Source of the DNA: B46-G9 sp964581175
GTDB taxonomy: Bacteria > Desulfobacterota > DSM-4660 > Desulfatiglandales > Desulfatiglandaceae
Direction of reading: 5' to 3'
Assembly (NCBI GenBank): GCA_964581175.1
Contig: CAZONI010000017.1
Location: 1 to 57,098, forward strand
Length of the DNA stretch: 57,098 nt
Shown here: positions 7,922 to 16,644 of the stretch, piece by piece
How positions within the stretch are numbered: the stretch's first letter is position 1
Layout of the letters: each line of letters begins with the position of its first letter
Program-made: the position numbers and the translations under genes
Notes under the pieces: generated by a model
The model's input: only the letters and a program-made list of their open reading frames with translations
Databases searched by the model: none
What the model was told of the DNA's origin: nothing

Positions 7922-9046
7922 CTACCTCATCATTTCCAAGGCAATTGCGGCGGTCCTTGCCGATGCACCCTTCTTCCCCAACAGCCTGCTTACAATCTCG
8001 AGCTCTCGTATCATTTGTATCCGTGCCTCGTTGTTACTCAAAATCCGTTCTGTTTCGAATGCCATCTTTTCAGGAACAGCCTCGTTCTGGATCAATTCGG
8101 TAACCACGTTCTTTCCGGCTACAAGGTTTACGAGGCTGATGTGAGGGACCCTGACCATTCTCTTGGCGACTTGGTAAGACAGCCTCGAGAGCCTGTATAC
8201 GACGACCATTGGAATCTGCATCAGGGCCAGTTCGAGTGTCACGGTTCCGGAAGTTGCAATGGCTGCATCACATCCCTTGAGAGTATCATACATGCCTTCC
8301 CGGGATATGACAACAGGCACCGAACTTTGGAGAATGAGGCGGCTCACCATCTCCTCGTCAAGGGTCGGAGCCAGGGGCAGCACACATCGCAGATCAGGGT
8401 GCTTCCTTTTCAACAGCTGAGCGGCCGAAATCATCGAGGGGAGAAGGGAGCGCACCTCTTCATTTCGGCTTCCCGGCACCAGCCCGATAAAGGGAAACGC
8501 AGAAGGTCCGGCCGGACCACTACGATGCCTGCGAGACAGTCCGGGCCAGATATCCAGTATAGGATGGCCGACATACTCCACTCTGACGCCTTTGTTCCTG
8601 TAAAAGGATTCCTCGAAGGGAAGGATGACGGCCATCCGGTCTACCCGCCTCTTTATTTTCCGGACCCGGTTCTTTCTCCAAGCCCAGATCTGGGGGCTGA
8701 TGTAATAAAGTACCGGAATCCGGTGGCGCGCTGCTGTACCGGCGAGGGGAATGTTGAAATCAGGATAGTCCAGAAGGATGAGAAGATCAGGAGGTTTTTC
8801 CTTCAGGATACGCTGGAGACGTCTGAGAGCAGTGAAAATTCTCCCAATTCGGGGAAGTACTTCGGTAAGTCCCACAACAGCCATCTCCCCGGATGAGAAC
8901 AGGATTTTCACCCCTGCGCCGGCCATTTTTTCTCCACCGATGCCCCAGAAGGCAACGCCGGAGTCCCACCGGAGAATTTCCTTGACGAGCCTGGCTCCAT
9001 ACTGGTCTGCGGAGGCCTCGCCGGCAACCATGAGCACGAATTTCAT
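7922..9046 (-). CDS. lpxB: Lipid-A-disaccharide synthase
   Basis: A 374-residue peripheral membrane glycosyltransferase joining UDP-diacylglucosamine and lipid X to form the lipid A disaccharide. Motifs include MVAGEASADQYGA at the N-terminus, ILLDYPDFN, YYISPQIWAWRKNRVRKI and YVGHPILD, all characteristic of LpxB. The frame is open to 9157, but the ATG at 9046 follows GAGGGATGAT and gives the usual N-terminus, so the longer form is rejected. It follows the Gfo/Idh oxidoreductase after 49 bases and leads directly into the NtrX-like regulator. Confidence 0.95.
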   Translation of the reverse strand: MKFVLMVAGEASADQYGARLVKEILRWDSGVAFWGIGGEKMAGAGVKILFSSGEMAVVGLTEVLPRIGRIFTALRRLQRILKEKPPDLLILLDYPDFNIPLAGTAARHRIPVLYYISPQIWAWRKNRVRKIKRRVDRMAVILPFEESFYRNKGVRVEYVGHPILDIWPGLSRRHRSGPAGPSAFPFIGLVPGSRNEEVRSLLPSMISAAQLLKRKHPDLRCVLPLAPTLDEEMVSRLILQSSVPVVISREGMYDTLKGCDAAIATSGTVTLELALMQIPMVVVYRLSRLSYQVAKRMVRVPHISLVNLVAGKNVVTELIQNEAVPEKMAFETERILSNNEARIQMIRELEIVSRLLGKKGASARTAAIALEMMR

Positions 9047-9095
9047 ATCATCCCTCGGCGCAGGGTCCTGCTGGAAACGGAAAAAGGAGACTTGA

Positions 9096-10061
9096 TCAAC
9101 AGAGGCTCTGGAAATTCCTGCACCCCTTCTCAATCTGATCAATGATGGCCAGGGCAATTTTCAGAGCTGCGCTCCCGTCTCGACCGGTGACAACCGGTTC
9201 AGTTCCGGTGCGTACCGCGTATGCAAAGGCGCCCAACTGATCAAACAGGGGGTCAGCGTCAGGATAATTCATCTTGCTCGACACAATCTGAGGAAATGGT
9301 TCGGTACGCGAGATGTCGTTAAGCCGGGTTACGCTGATCTCCTTCTTAAGGCAGTTCACCGAAATATATGCGTCGGGCTGAAAAATACGGATCTTTCGAA
9401 GAGGTTGATTGGAAACGCGGCTCGCTGTCAGGTTTGCTACCATGCCGTTCTGAAAGATTATCCTCACATTTGCAATATCTGTCTTCTCTGTTATTACCGA
9501 CATCCCTACGGCGTGCACTTCCCGGACGTCCGATCGAGCCATGTGCAAGATGATGTCGAGATCATGAATCATGAGATCGAGCACCACATCAACGTCCGTT
9601 CCTCTCACGGTGAAGAGATTCATCCGATGAGATTCCACAAATATGGGTTGCTTCAAGAGGGATTCCATTTTTACCACTGCCGGATTGAAACGCTCCACAT
9701 GACCCACCTGCAAAACCAGCCCGCCCTCTTGGGCCATATGGATGAGCCTGTCTGCGTCATCTTGGTCATAGGTTATGGGCTTTTCAATAAGCAGATGAAC
9801 GCCGGCCGCCAGGATCTCTTTCGCAACAGCAAAATGGCTCTCGGTCGGGACCGCCAGGCTCACAGCATCCACCCGTTCCAATAGTTCGTCTTGCGAGCTG
9901 TATGCCGTCGTATTATACCTCTGTGTGATTTCTGCAGCACGACCAGCATCGATGTCGACCACTCCAATCAGTTCAATGCCTTTCATAGCACGATATTTCT
10001 GCACATGGTACTCCCCCAAGTGTCCCACGCCTATGACGCCAACCCGTATATCCTTATCCAT
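9096..10061 (-). CDS. Gfo/Idh/MocA family oxidoreductase in the lipid A cluster
   Basis: A 321-residue NAD(P)-dependent sugar oxidoreductase. It opens with the Rossmann motif VGVIGVGHLGEYHV, then the strand-four acid in GVVDID, VSLAVPTESHF and the family signature IEKPIT, whose Lys is catalytic; VGHVERFNPAV follows. Lying between lpxI and lpxB suggests action on a UDP-sugar for lipid A, such as oxidation at C3 of UDP-GlcNAc as GnnA does before amination. No GnnB-type aminotransferase adjoins it, so that role is inference. A TTG one codon upstream is possible; ATG 10061 has GGTGAG before it. Confidence 0.85.
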   Translation of the reverse strand: MDKDIRVGVIGVGHLGEYHVQKYRAMKGIELIGVVDIDAGRAAEITQRYNTTAYSSQDELLERVDAVSLAVPTESHFAVAKEILAAGVHLLIEKPITYDQDDADRLIHMAQEGGLVLQVGHVERFNPAVVKMESLLKQPIFVESHRMNLFTVRGTDVDVVLDLMIHDLDIILHMARSDVREVHAVGMSVITEKTDIANVRIIFQNGMVANLTASRVSNQPLRKIRIFQPDAYISVNCLKKEISVTRLNDISRTEPFPQIVSSKMNYPDADPLFDQLGAFAYAVRTGTEPVVTGRDGSAALKIALAIIDQIEKGCRNFQSLC

Positions 10062-10183
10062 CAATGATGCTCACCCCGGTCTTTAACAAAATACACCTGA
10101 AGCCTTGTTCTATCAGGTCAGCCTTTTCCGCAAAGACGATCTATTTATGGCCCGACTTTACGGGACTTTCTCGTAGACGGTGG

Positions 10184-11023
10184 CTAAGAAGGTATGTCCT
10201 CTCCTTGCAAAGAGACAATGGAGATCCCTTCTTTATCAGCCAGCGAAATCATTTCATCTCTGTCGAACAGCAGCGTTTTTCCCGCTTCTACTGCAATTGC
10301 ACTTGCCTTTGCCTTTGCCATGGATCGTATGGTTCCTACTCCGATGGACGGAACATCAAACCGGAGATCCTGGTTCGGTTTGCTCACTTTGACAACAATC
10401 GCTTTTTCGCGGGCGAGCCTGCCTCCTCGCAAAATGGTTCTATCGGTACCTTCTATGGCCTCCACAGCCAATACAGTCTTTTGCCGGACCACCACACATT
10501 GTCCTATATCCAGGCCGCCCAGCTCCTTGGCGATTCTCCAGCCGAAAACCATATCCTCTTTCTCGGCCTTTGAAGGCCTCTTCATGGTAAGAATCCCGGG
10601 CGGGGCAACCAACTCGGGGACGTGGGTTGTCGAACTGACCACCTCGATTCCCTCTCTGTCGAGTTCGCGGGCGACCGCTCGCAAAATATCATCGTCGTGG
10701 AAAATGGCCAGCCTGGACATGAGACCGAGACCTTTCAGGTCGGGCAGTATATTGCCAAACATGCGCCTTTTTTCTATGGCCCCCGCCATCACGGCAGTTC
10801 GGACACCATGTGTTTTAAGGCCTCTTATGAGTCGCCCCAGTTGACCGAGTCGAATCCAGACAATGCTGTCAGTTTCATACTCCAGGGCAGGGTCGGTTTC
10901 TCCCTCATGGGCGATGGCGACGACTCGTAATCCGGCATTTCTGGCAGCTCGGGCGACCAGCAAAGGAAACTTTCCACTCCCGGCGATGATCCCGAGGGTA
11001 GGCTTTTGTGTAGATACCGACAT
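10184..11023 (-). CDS. lpxI: UDP-2,3-diacylglucosamine pyrophosphatase LpxI
   Basis: A 279-residue LpxI, the enzyme that hydrolyses UDP-2,3-diacylglucosamine to lipid X in organisms lacking LpxH. It begins LGIIAGSGKFPLLVARAA and carries the family's FHDDDILRAV, PGILTMKRPSKAEKEDM-like core, GQCVVVRQKTVLAVEAIEGTD and VGVGTIRSMAKAKASAIAVE-like C-terminal block. It starts five bases after lpxA and is separated from the oxidoreductase by 122 bases holding no gene. With lpxA, lpxD and lpxB in the same operon, the middle of the lipid A pathway is nearly complete; lpxC is not in the window. Confidence 0.95.
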   Translation of the reverse strand: MSVSTQKPTLGIIAGSGKFPLLVARAARNAGLRVVAIAHEGETDPALEYETDSIVWIRLGQLGRLIRGLKTHGVRTAVMAGAIEKRRMFGNILPDLKGLGLMSRLAIFHDDDILRAVARELDREGIEVVSSTTHVPELVAPPGILTMKRPSKAEKEDMVFGWRIAKELGGLDIGQCVVVRQKTVLAVEAIEGTDRTILRGGRLAREKAIVVKVSKPNQDLRFDVPSIGVGTIRSMAKAKASAIAVEAGKTLLFDRDEMISLADKEGISIVSLQGEDIPS

Positions 11024-11028
11024 GGAAT

Positions 11029-11808
11029 TCAGGCTGAACGAAGGATGCCGCGCTTCGAGCCTTCTAAGAAGGCCAAGAGCATTTCAAGCTCCGGAAAAGA
11101 GTCTATTTCATTTCTCACCTGGCGAATACCCTCGCTGAACCGATGGTTTTCCCGCCAGATGATCCGATAGGCTTTTTTGAGCCCGTCTACGACCTCACGA
11201 GGAAATCCCATTCTCCGCAACCCCTTCCGGTTGATACCGTAAAGCCGGGCCCGAGGACCGGCAGTCATCATAAAAGGAGGAACATCCCGGTCGATGCCGG
11301 ATTTCGCTCCCAGGAACGCATAGGACCCTATGCGGACAAACTGATGGACTGCGACCAGGCCGCCCAGGATGGCATAATCACCTATGGAAATGTGGCCGCC
11401 CAGGGTCGCGACATTTGACATGATTACCCGATTTCCAAGGTAGCAATCATGGGCTACGTGCGCATACGCCATGATGTAATTCTGATTTCCGATCACCGTT
11501 TCCCATTCCTGTTTTGCGGTGGCCCGGTTAATGGTCACATACTCCCTGACCACGTTGTCGTCTCCGATGATAAGCCGGGTATCCTCTCCCCGGTATCCGA
11601 TATCCTGGGGAGCCGTGCCGACCGAAGTATACGGATAGATCTTGTTTCTTTTGCCAATACGGGTATGCCCCTCAATGACGACATGCGCTCCTATTTCCGT
11701 CCCTGCGTCTATGGTTACATGACTCCCAATCGTGCTGTAGGGGCCCACCTTGACTCCCTCGCCAAGCTCAGCGTGGGGGCTGACCACCGCTGAAGGATGA
11801 ATCTCCAT
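11029..11808 (-). CDS. lpxA: UDP-N-acetylglucosamine acyltransferase
   Basis: A 259-residue left-handed beta-helix acyltransferase that adds a 3-hydroxyacyl chain from ACP to the sugar's C3 position, the first lipid A step. Hexapeptide repeats run through the N-terminal two thirds. The catalytic His lies in MAYAHVAHDCYLG, and the C-terminal helical domain begins around NRKGLRRMGF. AAAGGA sits eight bases before ATG 11808. The neighbours lpxI downstream and fabZ upstream form the common lpxD-fabZ-lpxA order. Whether it uses GlcNAc or an amino-sugar analogue made by the linked oxidoreductase cannot be read. Confidence 0.96.
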   Translation of the reverse strand: MEIHPSAVVSPHAELGEGVKVGPYSTIGSHVTIDAGTEIGAHVVIEGHTRIGKRNKIYPYTSVGTAPQDIGYRGEDTRLIIGDDNVVREYVTINRATAKQEWETVIGNQNYIMAYAHVAHDCYLGNRVIMSNVATLGGHISIGDYAILGGLVAVHQFVRIGSYAFLGAKSGIDRDVPPFMMTAGPRARLYGINRKGLRRMGFPREVVDGLKKAYRIIWRENHRFSEGIRQVRNEIDSFPELEMLLAFLEGSKRGILRSA

Positions 11809-11867
11809 TCGTTTTTTCCTTTCAAACGTCTGCTGTTGAAATTCCTTTCCTATCCTGTATTATTTAA

Positions 11868-12314
11868 TTAGCCTATCGATGCCACCAGTTCGGCTTCAGC
11901 GACAATCTTTCCGTTCACGGTAGCTTTCCCACGCATCTTCCAGACCCGGGACCCGGTCCGCAAGGGCTCCAATTCGAAAACTATCTGGTCGCCCGGTATG
12001 ACCGGCCTTCGGAACTTCACTTTATCCATGGACATGAAAAAAATGCCGTCTTCTTTTCCCTTTTCAAGGATGCCGGGGACGGACAGGCGTGCCAGTATGC
12101 CCCCGACCTGGGCCATGGCTTCAATGATCAGAACTCCCGGCATGACGGGCCGCCCGGGAAAGTGCCCCTGGAAGAAAGGCTCGTTTCCGGTGACGTTTTT
12201 CAGTCCCACCACCCGCTTCTCCGGTTCCAGTTCAGTAATACTATCTACGAACAGGAAGGGATAGCGATGAGGGAGCAAGCGTGTTATTTCTTCATAAGAA
12301 AGGGGTAATTCCAT
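11868..12314 (-). CDS. fabZ: 3-hydroxyacyl-ACP dehydratase FabZ
   Basis: A 148-residue hot-dog-fold dehydratase that removes water from 3-hydroxyacyl-ACP in fatty acid elongation. The substrate-tunnel motif HRYPFLFVD and the catalytic block GHFPGRPVMPGVLIIEAMAQ with its His and Glu are intact. Position between lpxD and lpxA is the usual one: both compete with FabZ for 3-hydroxyacyl-ACP, so co-expression balances lipid A and phospholipid supply. AAGGAG lies nine bases before the ATG. Downstream, 59 bases separate it from lpxA. Confidence 0.96.
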   Translation of the reverse strand: MELPLSYEEITRLLPHRYPFLFVDSITELEPEKRVVGLKNVTGNEPFFQGHFPGRPVMPGVLIIEAMAQVGGILARLSVPGILEKGKEDGIFFMSMDKVKFRRPVIPGDQIVFELEPLRTGSRVWKMRGKATVNGKIVAEAELVASIG

Positions 12315-12321
12315 TTCGCTC

Positions 12322-13389
12322 TCACTCCTTCTCGCGCTCTGTTTTCATTTTTTCCAAGCGCTTTTCCAGTTCCCTGATCCTGAGGTTGTACTCCGGCAGG
12401 CGCGCGAAGAGATTTGAAGCTCTTAACCAGAGGCGATGGGGCATGGTGGGAGTTCCTGACACTATTTCTCCCGGGGGAATCGACTTGGCAACCCCTGATT
12501 GGGACGCGATCATGACCCCCTCCCCTATTTCGAGATGATCGGCGACCCCGACCTGTCCTCCAATCATCACCTGCCGGCCGATCTTCACACTCCCGGAAAT
12601 GCCTGCCTGTGCAACAATGATGGTGTCTTCCCCAATTATGACATTATGGGCAATCTGTACCAGGTTGTCAGTCTTCACGCCTCGCTGGATCCAGGTCTTC
12701 CCGAATGCCGCCCGGTCCACGCAGTTGTTGGCCCCTATTTCAACCCGGTCATCGATTTGCACAATGCCCATCTGGGGGATTTTTGTGGAATGCCCACCGT
12801 CCTGCACAAAACCGAAACCATCGCTTCCGATGACGGTACCGGCATGAATGATCACTTCGTTCCCGATCCGGCAATCATCCAGGACAGTCACGTTGGGGTA
12901 AAGAACGCTATTTCTGCCGATGTGGACCCCATCCCCAATGTAGACACCGGGAAACAGAATCGTCTCATCACCGATAACGGCACCCTCGCCGACAAAAACA
13001 TGTGGATAGATAGAAACTCCTTTTCCAAGTGCGCAACTGGCATGACAAACAGCCTGATTGCTGATACCGGGAAATCTTGGAATCTCCGAGGCAAAGAGGG
13101 CGGCAACCTTCGGGTAGGCCGTTTTCGGGTTATCAACGATGACCTGGGCTCCCCCATAAAGGGAATTTCTTTCCCGGAGGATTACTGCTGAGGCCTTTGT
13201 CTGGGGAAGCCTGTCCTCAAAACGGGCACTGGTGAGGAAAGAGATTTCACCCGGTCCTGCAGTGTCAAGGGCATTAATGCCCCTGATTTTTATTTGTTCA
13301 TCACCAATGACCGCCCCACCTATAATCCGGGCGATTTCTTCAAGCACGATCTCCGGGGCTCTTTTTCCCCTATTGTGTTGACCCGTCAT
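12322..13389 (-). CDS. lpxD: UDP-3-O-(3-hydroxyacyl)glucosamine N-acyltransferase
   Basis: About 355 residues. LpxD N-acylates the lipid A precursor after LpxC. The N-terminal uridine-binding domain (IRGINALDTAGPGEISFLT, then a YPKVAALFA-like segment) is followed by many left-handed beta-helix hexapeptides, the catalytic His in VQIAHNVIIGE, and a short C-terminal helix ending in charged residues. The open frame extends to 13461, inside skp; ATG 13389 gives the normal N-terminus and has AAGGTGG upstream. It overlaps the 3' end of skp by 20 bases, so the two are probably translationally coupled. Confidence 0.94.
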   Translation of the reverse strand: MTGQHNRGKRAPEIVLEEIARIIGGAVIGDEQIKIRGINALDTAGPGEISFLTSARFEDRLPQTKASAVILRERNSLYGGAQVIVDNPKTAYPKVAALFASEIPRFPGISNQAVCHASCALGKGVSIYPHVFVGEGAVIGDETILFPGVYIGDGVHIGRNSVLYPNVTVLDDCRIGNEVIIHAGTVIGSDGFGFVQDGGHSTKIPQMGIVQIDDRVEIGANNCVDRAAFGKTWIQRGVKTDNLVQIAHNVIIGEDTIIVAQAGISGSVKIGRQVMIGGQVGVADHLEIGEGVMIASQSGVAKSIPPGEIVSGTPTMPHRLWLRASNLFARLPEYNLRIRELEKRLEKMKTEREKE

Positions 13390-13891
13390 ATGCCTTAACC
13401 ACCTTCTCAGTGATATCAAGGGCATGGTTGAAATAGATAAGCCCGGGAGCCTGTCGCTCAAAAATCAGAACATAGTCACCCTTATCTCCCATGCTCCCGA
13501 CGATCTTTTCCACTTCCTTTCCCACTTTTTTTCGCGCATCAAGTTCAGCGTCCTTCATCTCCTGGGTATATTCGGTGTAGAGGTATTTATAATACCGCTG
13601 CTTTCTTTCCATCTCTTTCTGTTTGTCTTCCTTTGCATCAAGGCTTAACATCATGCTCTGCTTCTTGAACTCTTCCTCGATTTTTGCCAGCTCAGCTTTT
13701 TCTTTATCGAGTTTTTTCTGAAGCGATTCAAATTTTTTCTTCAGGTCGGCCCGAACCTTCTGAAACTTTTTGGACTCCTGCTGGAACTTCTGCATGTCTA
13801 TAATGCCCACCTTAGCAGTGTCCACCGCCAGTGCGGTGCCTGTCAGACTCAAAAGCAGAATGGAAAGAAAAATAATCCCAAATTTCTTCAT
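13370..13891 (-). CDS. skp: Periplasmic chaperone Skp/OmpH
   Basis: A 173-residue periplasmic chaperone that holds unfolded outer-membrane proteins for BamA. A signal peptide (MKKFGIIFLSILLLSL...TALA) is followed by VGIIDMQKFQQ and a long, lysine- and glutamate-rich coiled coil (about residues 45-125) that forms the tentacles of Skp trimers. AGGAGGAAACAGC precedes ATG 13891; a longer frame to 13960 is rejected on this basis. It lies between bamA and lpxD as in most Gram-negatives. Membership is clear from context despite weak primary-sequence signature. Confidence 0.9.
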   Translation of the reverse strand: MKKFGIIFLSILLLSLTGTALAVDTAKVGIIDMQKFQQESKKFQKVRADLKKKFESLQKKLDKEKAELAKIEEEFKKQSMMLSLDAKEDKQKEMERKQRYYKYLYTEYTQEMKDAELDARKKVGKEVEKIVGSMGDKGDYVLIFERQAPGLIYFNHALDITEKVVKAYDGSTQ

Positions 13892-13929
13892 GCTGTTTCC
13901 TCCTCTTCGTGTTACCTTTCGACTTCCCA

Positions 13930-16644
13930 TCAGAATACTCCACCGATGCTGAATTCCCACCTGCCCGAAGGTTCATCTTCACGCGGGTCAAGATTTAATC
14001 CATATTCGATCCGCAAGGGGCCAACGGGCGAATACCACCTGATACCTGCCCCTACCGACCGGCGGATCCCACTGAAGGTCCAATCCTCGTCCTTTTCAAA
14101 GACATTTCCGGCGTCAAAAAAGACAACGCCCACAACGCCTTGTTCCTTTTCCAAAGGAAACCGGTATTCGAGGTTATACACCATCATCTTTTCCCCGCCG
14201 ATTTTGTCTCCAGTGGCAGGGTCCCTCGGGGAAATGGCGGCGTAATCGAATCCCCTCACTGTGTCAATGCCGCCCAGGAAGAATTTCTCAAAAACCGGCA
14301 GTTTCCCCCCGGTGCGTTTGACCTCGTAGCCCCATCTCCCCTGAGCTAGAAAAACTGTATCCCAGGGAAGCGGAAAATACCAGGCGGTTCTCGCCTGGTA
14401 TTTGTTAAAATAGAGATCTCCGCTGAAGGGACCCCCTGCATATTCGAAGCTGATGCTGTTGATCGAGCCCTTATGGGTATCCCACGGCCGGTCCCTGCTG
14501 TCCCGACTCAAGCCCAGGGTGACACTGCTGGTCACATTCTGGCCGATCATCTCTCTCACCGCTGTAGCGGCCGTATCAGCGACATCCGTGATGTCGGCGT
14601 TATCATATCCATATTTGACGGATCCAATTGTGTAATCGTCAATTCCTACAGGAAATCCGAGGGTCACATATCCTCCCCAGCTATCCTTGGTATATTCGTC
14701 GTACTCTCTTTTCCATTTATAGATATCCGTGCTCAGCGACAATTGTCTTCCCAGAAACCATGGTTCCGTAAAACCGATGTCATACTGGCTCGATACGGCC
14801 CCGAGGCTCGCAGCAGCATTCAGGCTCTGTCCGTAGCCGAAAAAATTGTTATCGGCTATTTGAAAGGAAACCATGGTTTCATCTACTGAGCCATATCCCA
14901 CACCGGCACTGAAATAGCGGTTCGGCCGATCTTTCACGTTGATATCCACGATCATGGAATCCTTCTGATCTCCTCGCTTCGTGTCTACAGATACATTCTC
15001 GAAGAATCCGAGACGATTCAAATTCTCCATACTTTTTCTGAGCAATTCGCCGCTGAAGTACCCCTCTTCCTCCACCTTGAGTTCTCGTCGAATCACTTTG
15101 TCGCGTGTCACCGTATTTCCTGTGATATTGATGCGCTCAAAATGGACCTTCGGTCCCTGAGAAATTCTGTAAATGATATTCACCTTCTTGTTTTTTTGAT
15201 CCTCACTCGTAGAAGGAGACACCTCAGCGTATGCATACCCCTCGTCGGCATATACGTTCCTTAAAGCGAGCATGTCTTTTCGAACAGTCTCGCGGTTGAA
15301 CTCCTTTTCTCTTCCAATCCGGACATGTTTGAGTAATTCCTCCGGCGATTTTATGAGATCTCCCTCTACGGAGACGGTGCCGACCTTGTACTGTTCACCT
15401 TCTTCCACTTCGATGCTGATCTTCAGTCCCTTGCCCTTCTCATACGTCACTTTCGGCTCACCCACCCGTGCGTTTATAAAGCCGTGATTGTGATAGAAGG
15501 CTGCAATTTTTTGGGCATCAAAGTCCAGTTTCTTTCTATCCAGGTATCCCGAATCAGTGATAAATGAGAAGAGACCTTTCTTACTTGTCTGCATGAGGTC
15601 CCTCAGGTCATTCCCGTCAAAGGACTTATTTCCCAGAAATTGAATCTTGTAGATGTAGACCTTCTTGTGCTCGTTAATGTCGTAGTTCAGCGAGACTTCA
15701 TTATTCGGAAGAGTTCCGGTTCGTTCGACTACTTCGGCATTGTAATACCCCTTCTTGCGGTAGAAGGTCCTCAGCCTTTCGACACTCTGTTTCACCTGAT
15801 TTTCGTCCAAAATGGCATACAGTTTGATGCCTAATTCTTTTTTCAGATCATCCGCCTTGATTTTCTTGTTTCCATTAAAGGAAATCTTTCCTATGGACGG
15901 TTTTTCAGTGACTTTGAAAATGATCTTTTTCCCTTTAGCGCCTTCCTCGGTTTCAATCCTGACATCTTTGAAATATCCCATTTTGTAGACATCCCGGAGA
16001 TCCTGATCGAGTTGGGCATAGTCAAGGGAGTGTCCTTTTTTCGTTCGGATCACGGCCAGAATAGCATCTCTTTCGACCCGCTTATTGCCTTCAACAAGCA
16101 CGGAATCCACCTGTGGTACCCCATGAATTTTGTTGTAGATGCTGTCGACAATGTGATCCGCGGCAGAGGGCAGTGCATCGATATTTTCCGCAACCTCATA
16201 AAAAAAGAAGGGGGGCGTGGGAGACTTCAGGTCAAAGACCCTTACATCCACGCTGAATTTTTTTCCCATTTGCGTAAGACTTCCACCAACAATGAATCGC
16301 GAGGACAGCTCCTTTCCCAATTGCTGGGCGGTGCCTTTGGTCATGGACGAGGAGGCGAGAGGTTGTGCATTGGCCTTGCTGGTACTGGTTACCTGGAGTC
16401 CTTTTTTTTGCATCCGCACCACAAACATATCCTGGAGCCCCTTGGCCAGATATTGAAGTCGCGCGGGAGCATAGACTTTGAAGGGCAATACCGTCACCGT
16501 GGCATCTTGAGCCAGACAAATCATGGGAGACGAACACACAAAAAAGATCAGCACAAAGAGAGGTGCAAAACAGGCCCTGATACGTGATGGATGGCCTTTG
16601 CTGAGTTCCGTATAAGGTAGTCTTCCGTTAGATGAGTTCTCCAC
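13930..16644 (-). CDS. bamA: Outer membrane assembly factor BamA with an extra N-terminal domain
   Basis: About 904 residues, larger than the roughly 800 typical of BamA. After a signal sequence ending near ICLAQ comes a domain of about 125 residues (VTVLPFKVYAP..., LQDMFVVRMQKKG, FIVGGSLTQMG) that resembles the TolB-N/FlgO-like alpha-beta fold. Five POTRA domains follow, marked by VLVEGNKRV, ISFNGNKKI, IQFLGNKSF, VSVEGDLI and INITGNTV. The 16-strand barrel contains the VRGFDY lid-lock motif and ends in Phe. The start is probably GTG 16644, with AGGGAG seven bases upstream, overlapping lolD by 17 bases. Confidence 0.94.
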   Translation of the reverse strand: MENSSNGRLPYTELSKGHPSRIRACFAPLFVLIFFVCSSPMICLAQDATVTVLPFKVYAPARLQYLAKGLQDMFVVRMQKKGLQVTSTSKANAQPLASSSMTKGTAQQLGKELSSRFIVGGSLTQMGKKFSVDVRVFDLKSPTPPFFFYEVAENIDALPSAADHIVDSIYNKIHGVPQVDSVLVEGNKRVERDAILAVIRTKKGHSLDYAQLDQDLRDVYKMGYFKDVRIETEEGAKGKKIIFKVTEKPSIGKISFNGNKKIKADDLKKELGIKLYAILDENQVKQSVERLRTFYRKKGYYNAEVVERTGTLPNNEVSLNYDINEHKKVYIYKIQFLGNKSFDGNDLRDLMQTSKKGLFSFITDSGYLDRKKLDFDAQKIAAFYHNHGFINARVGEPKVTYEKGKGLKISIEVEEGEQYKVGTVSVEGDLIKSPEELLKHVRIGREKEFNRETVRKDMLALRNVYADEGYAYAEVSPSTSEDQKNKKVNIIYRISQGPKVHFERINITGNTVTRDKVIRRELKVEEEGYFSGELLRKSMENLNRLGFFENVSVDTKRGDQKDSMIVDINVKDRPNRYFSAGVGYGSVDETMVSFQIADNNFFGYGQSLNAAASLGAVSSQYDIGFTEPWFLGRQLSLSTDIYKWKREYDEYTKDSWGGYVTLGFPVGIDDYTIGSVKYGYDNADITDVADTAATAVREMIGQNVTSSVTLGLSRDSRDRPWDTHKGSINSISFEYAGGPFSGDLYFNKYQARTAWYFPLPWDTVFLAQGRWGYEVKRTGGKLPVFEKFFLGGIDTVRGFDYAAISPRDPATGDKIGGEKMMVYNLEYRFPLEKEQGVVGVVFFDAGNVFEKDEDWTFSGIRRSVGAGIRWYSPVGPLRIEYGLNLDPREDEPSGRWEFSIGGVF

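Noticed and set aside
7508..8896. 462-codon plus-strand frame opposite lpxB and the NtrX-like gene
   Set aside because: It is antisense to two certain genes, shows no domain or signal, and has an amino acid mix (high His, Gln, Arg) typical of antisense frames.
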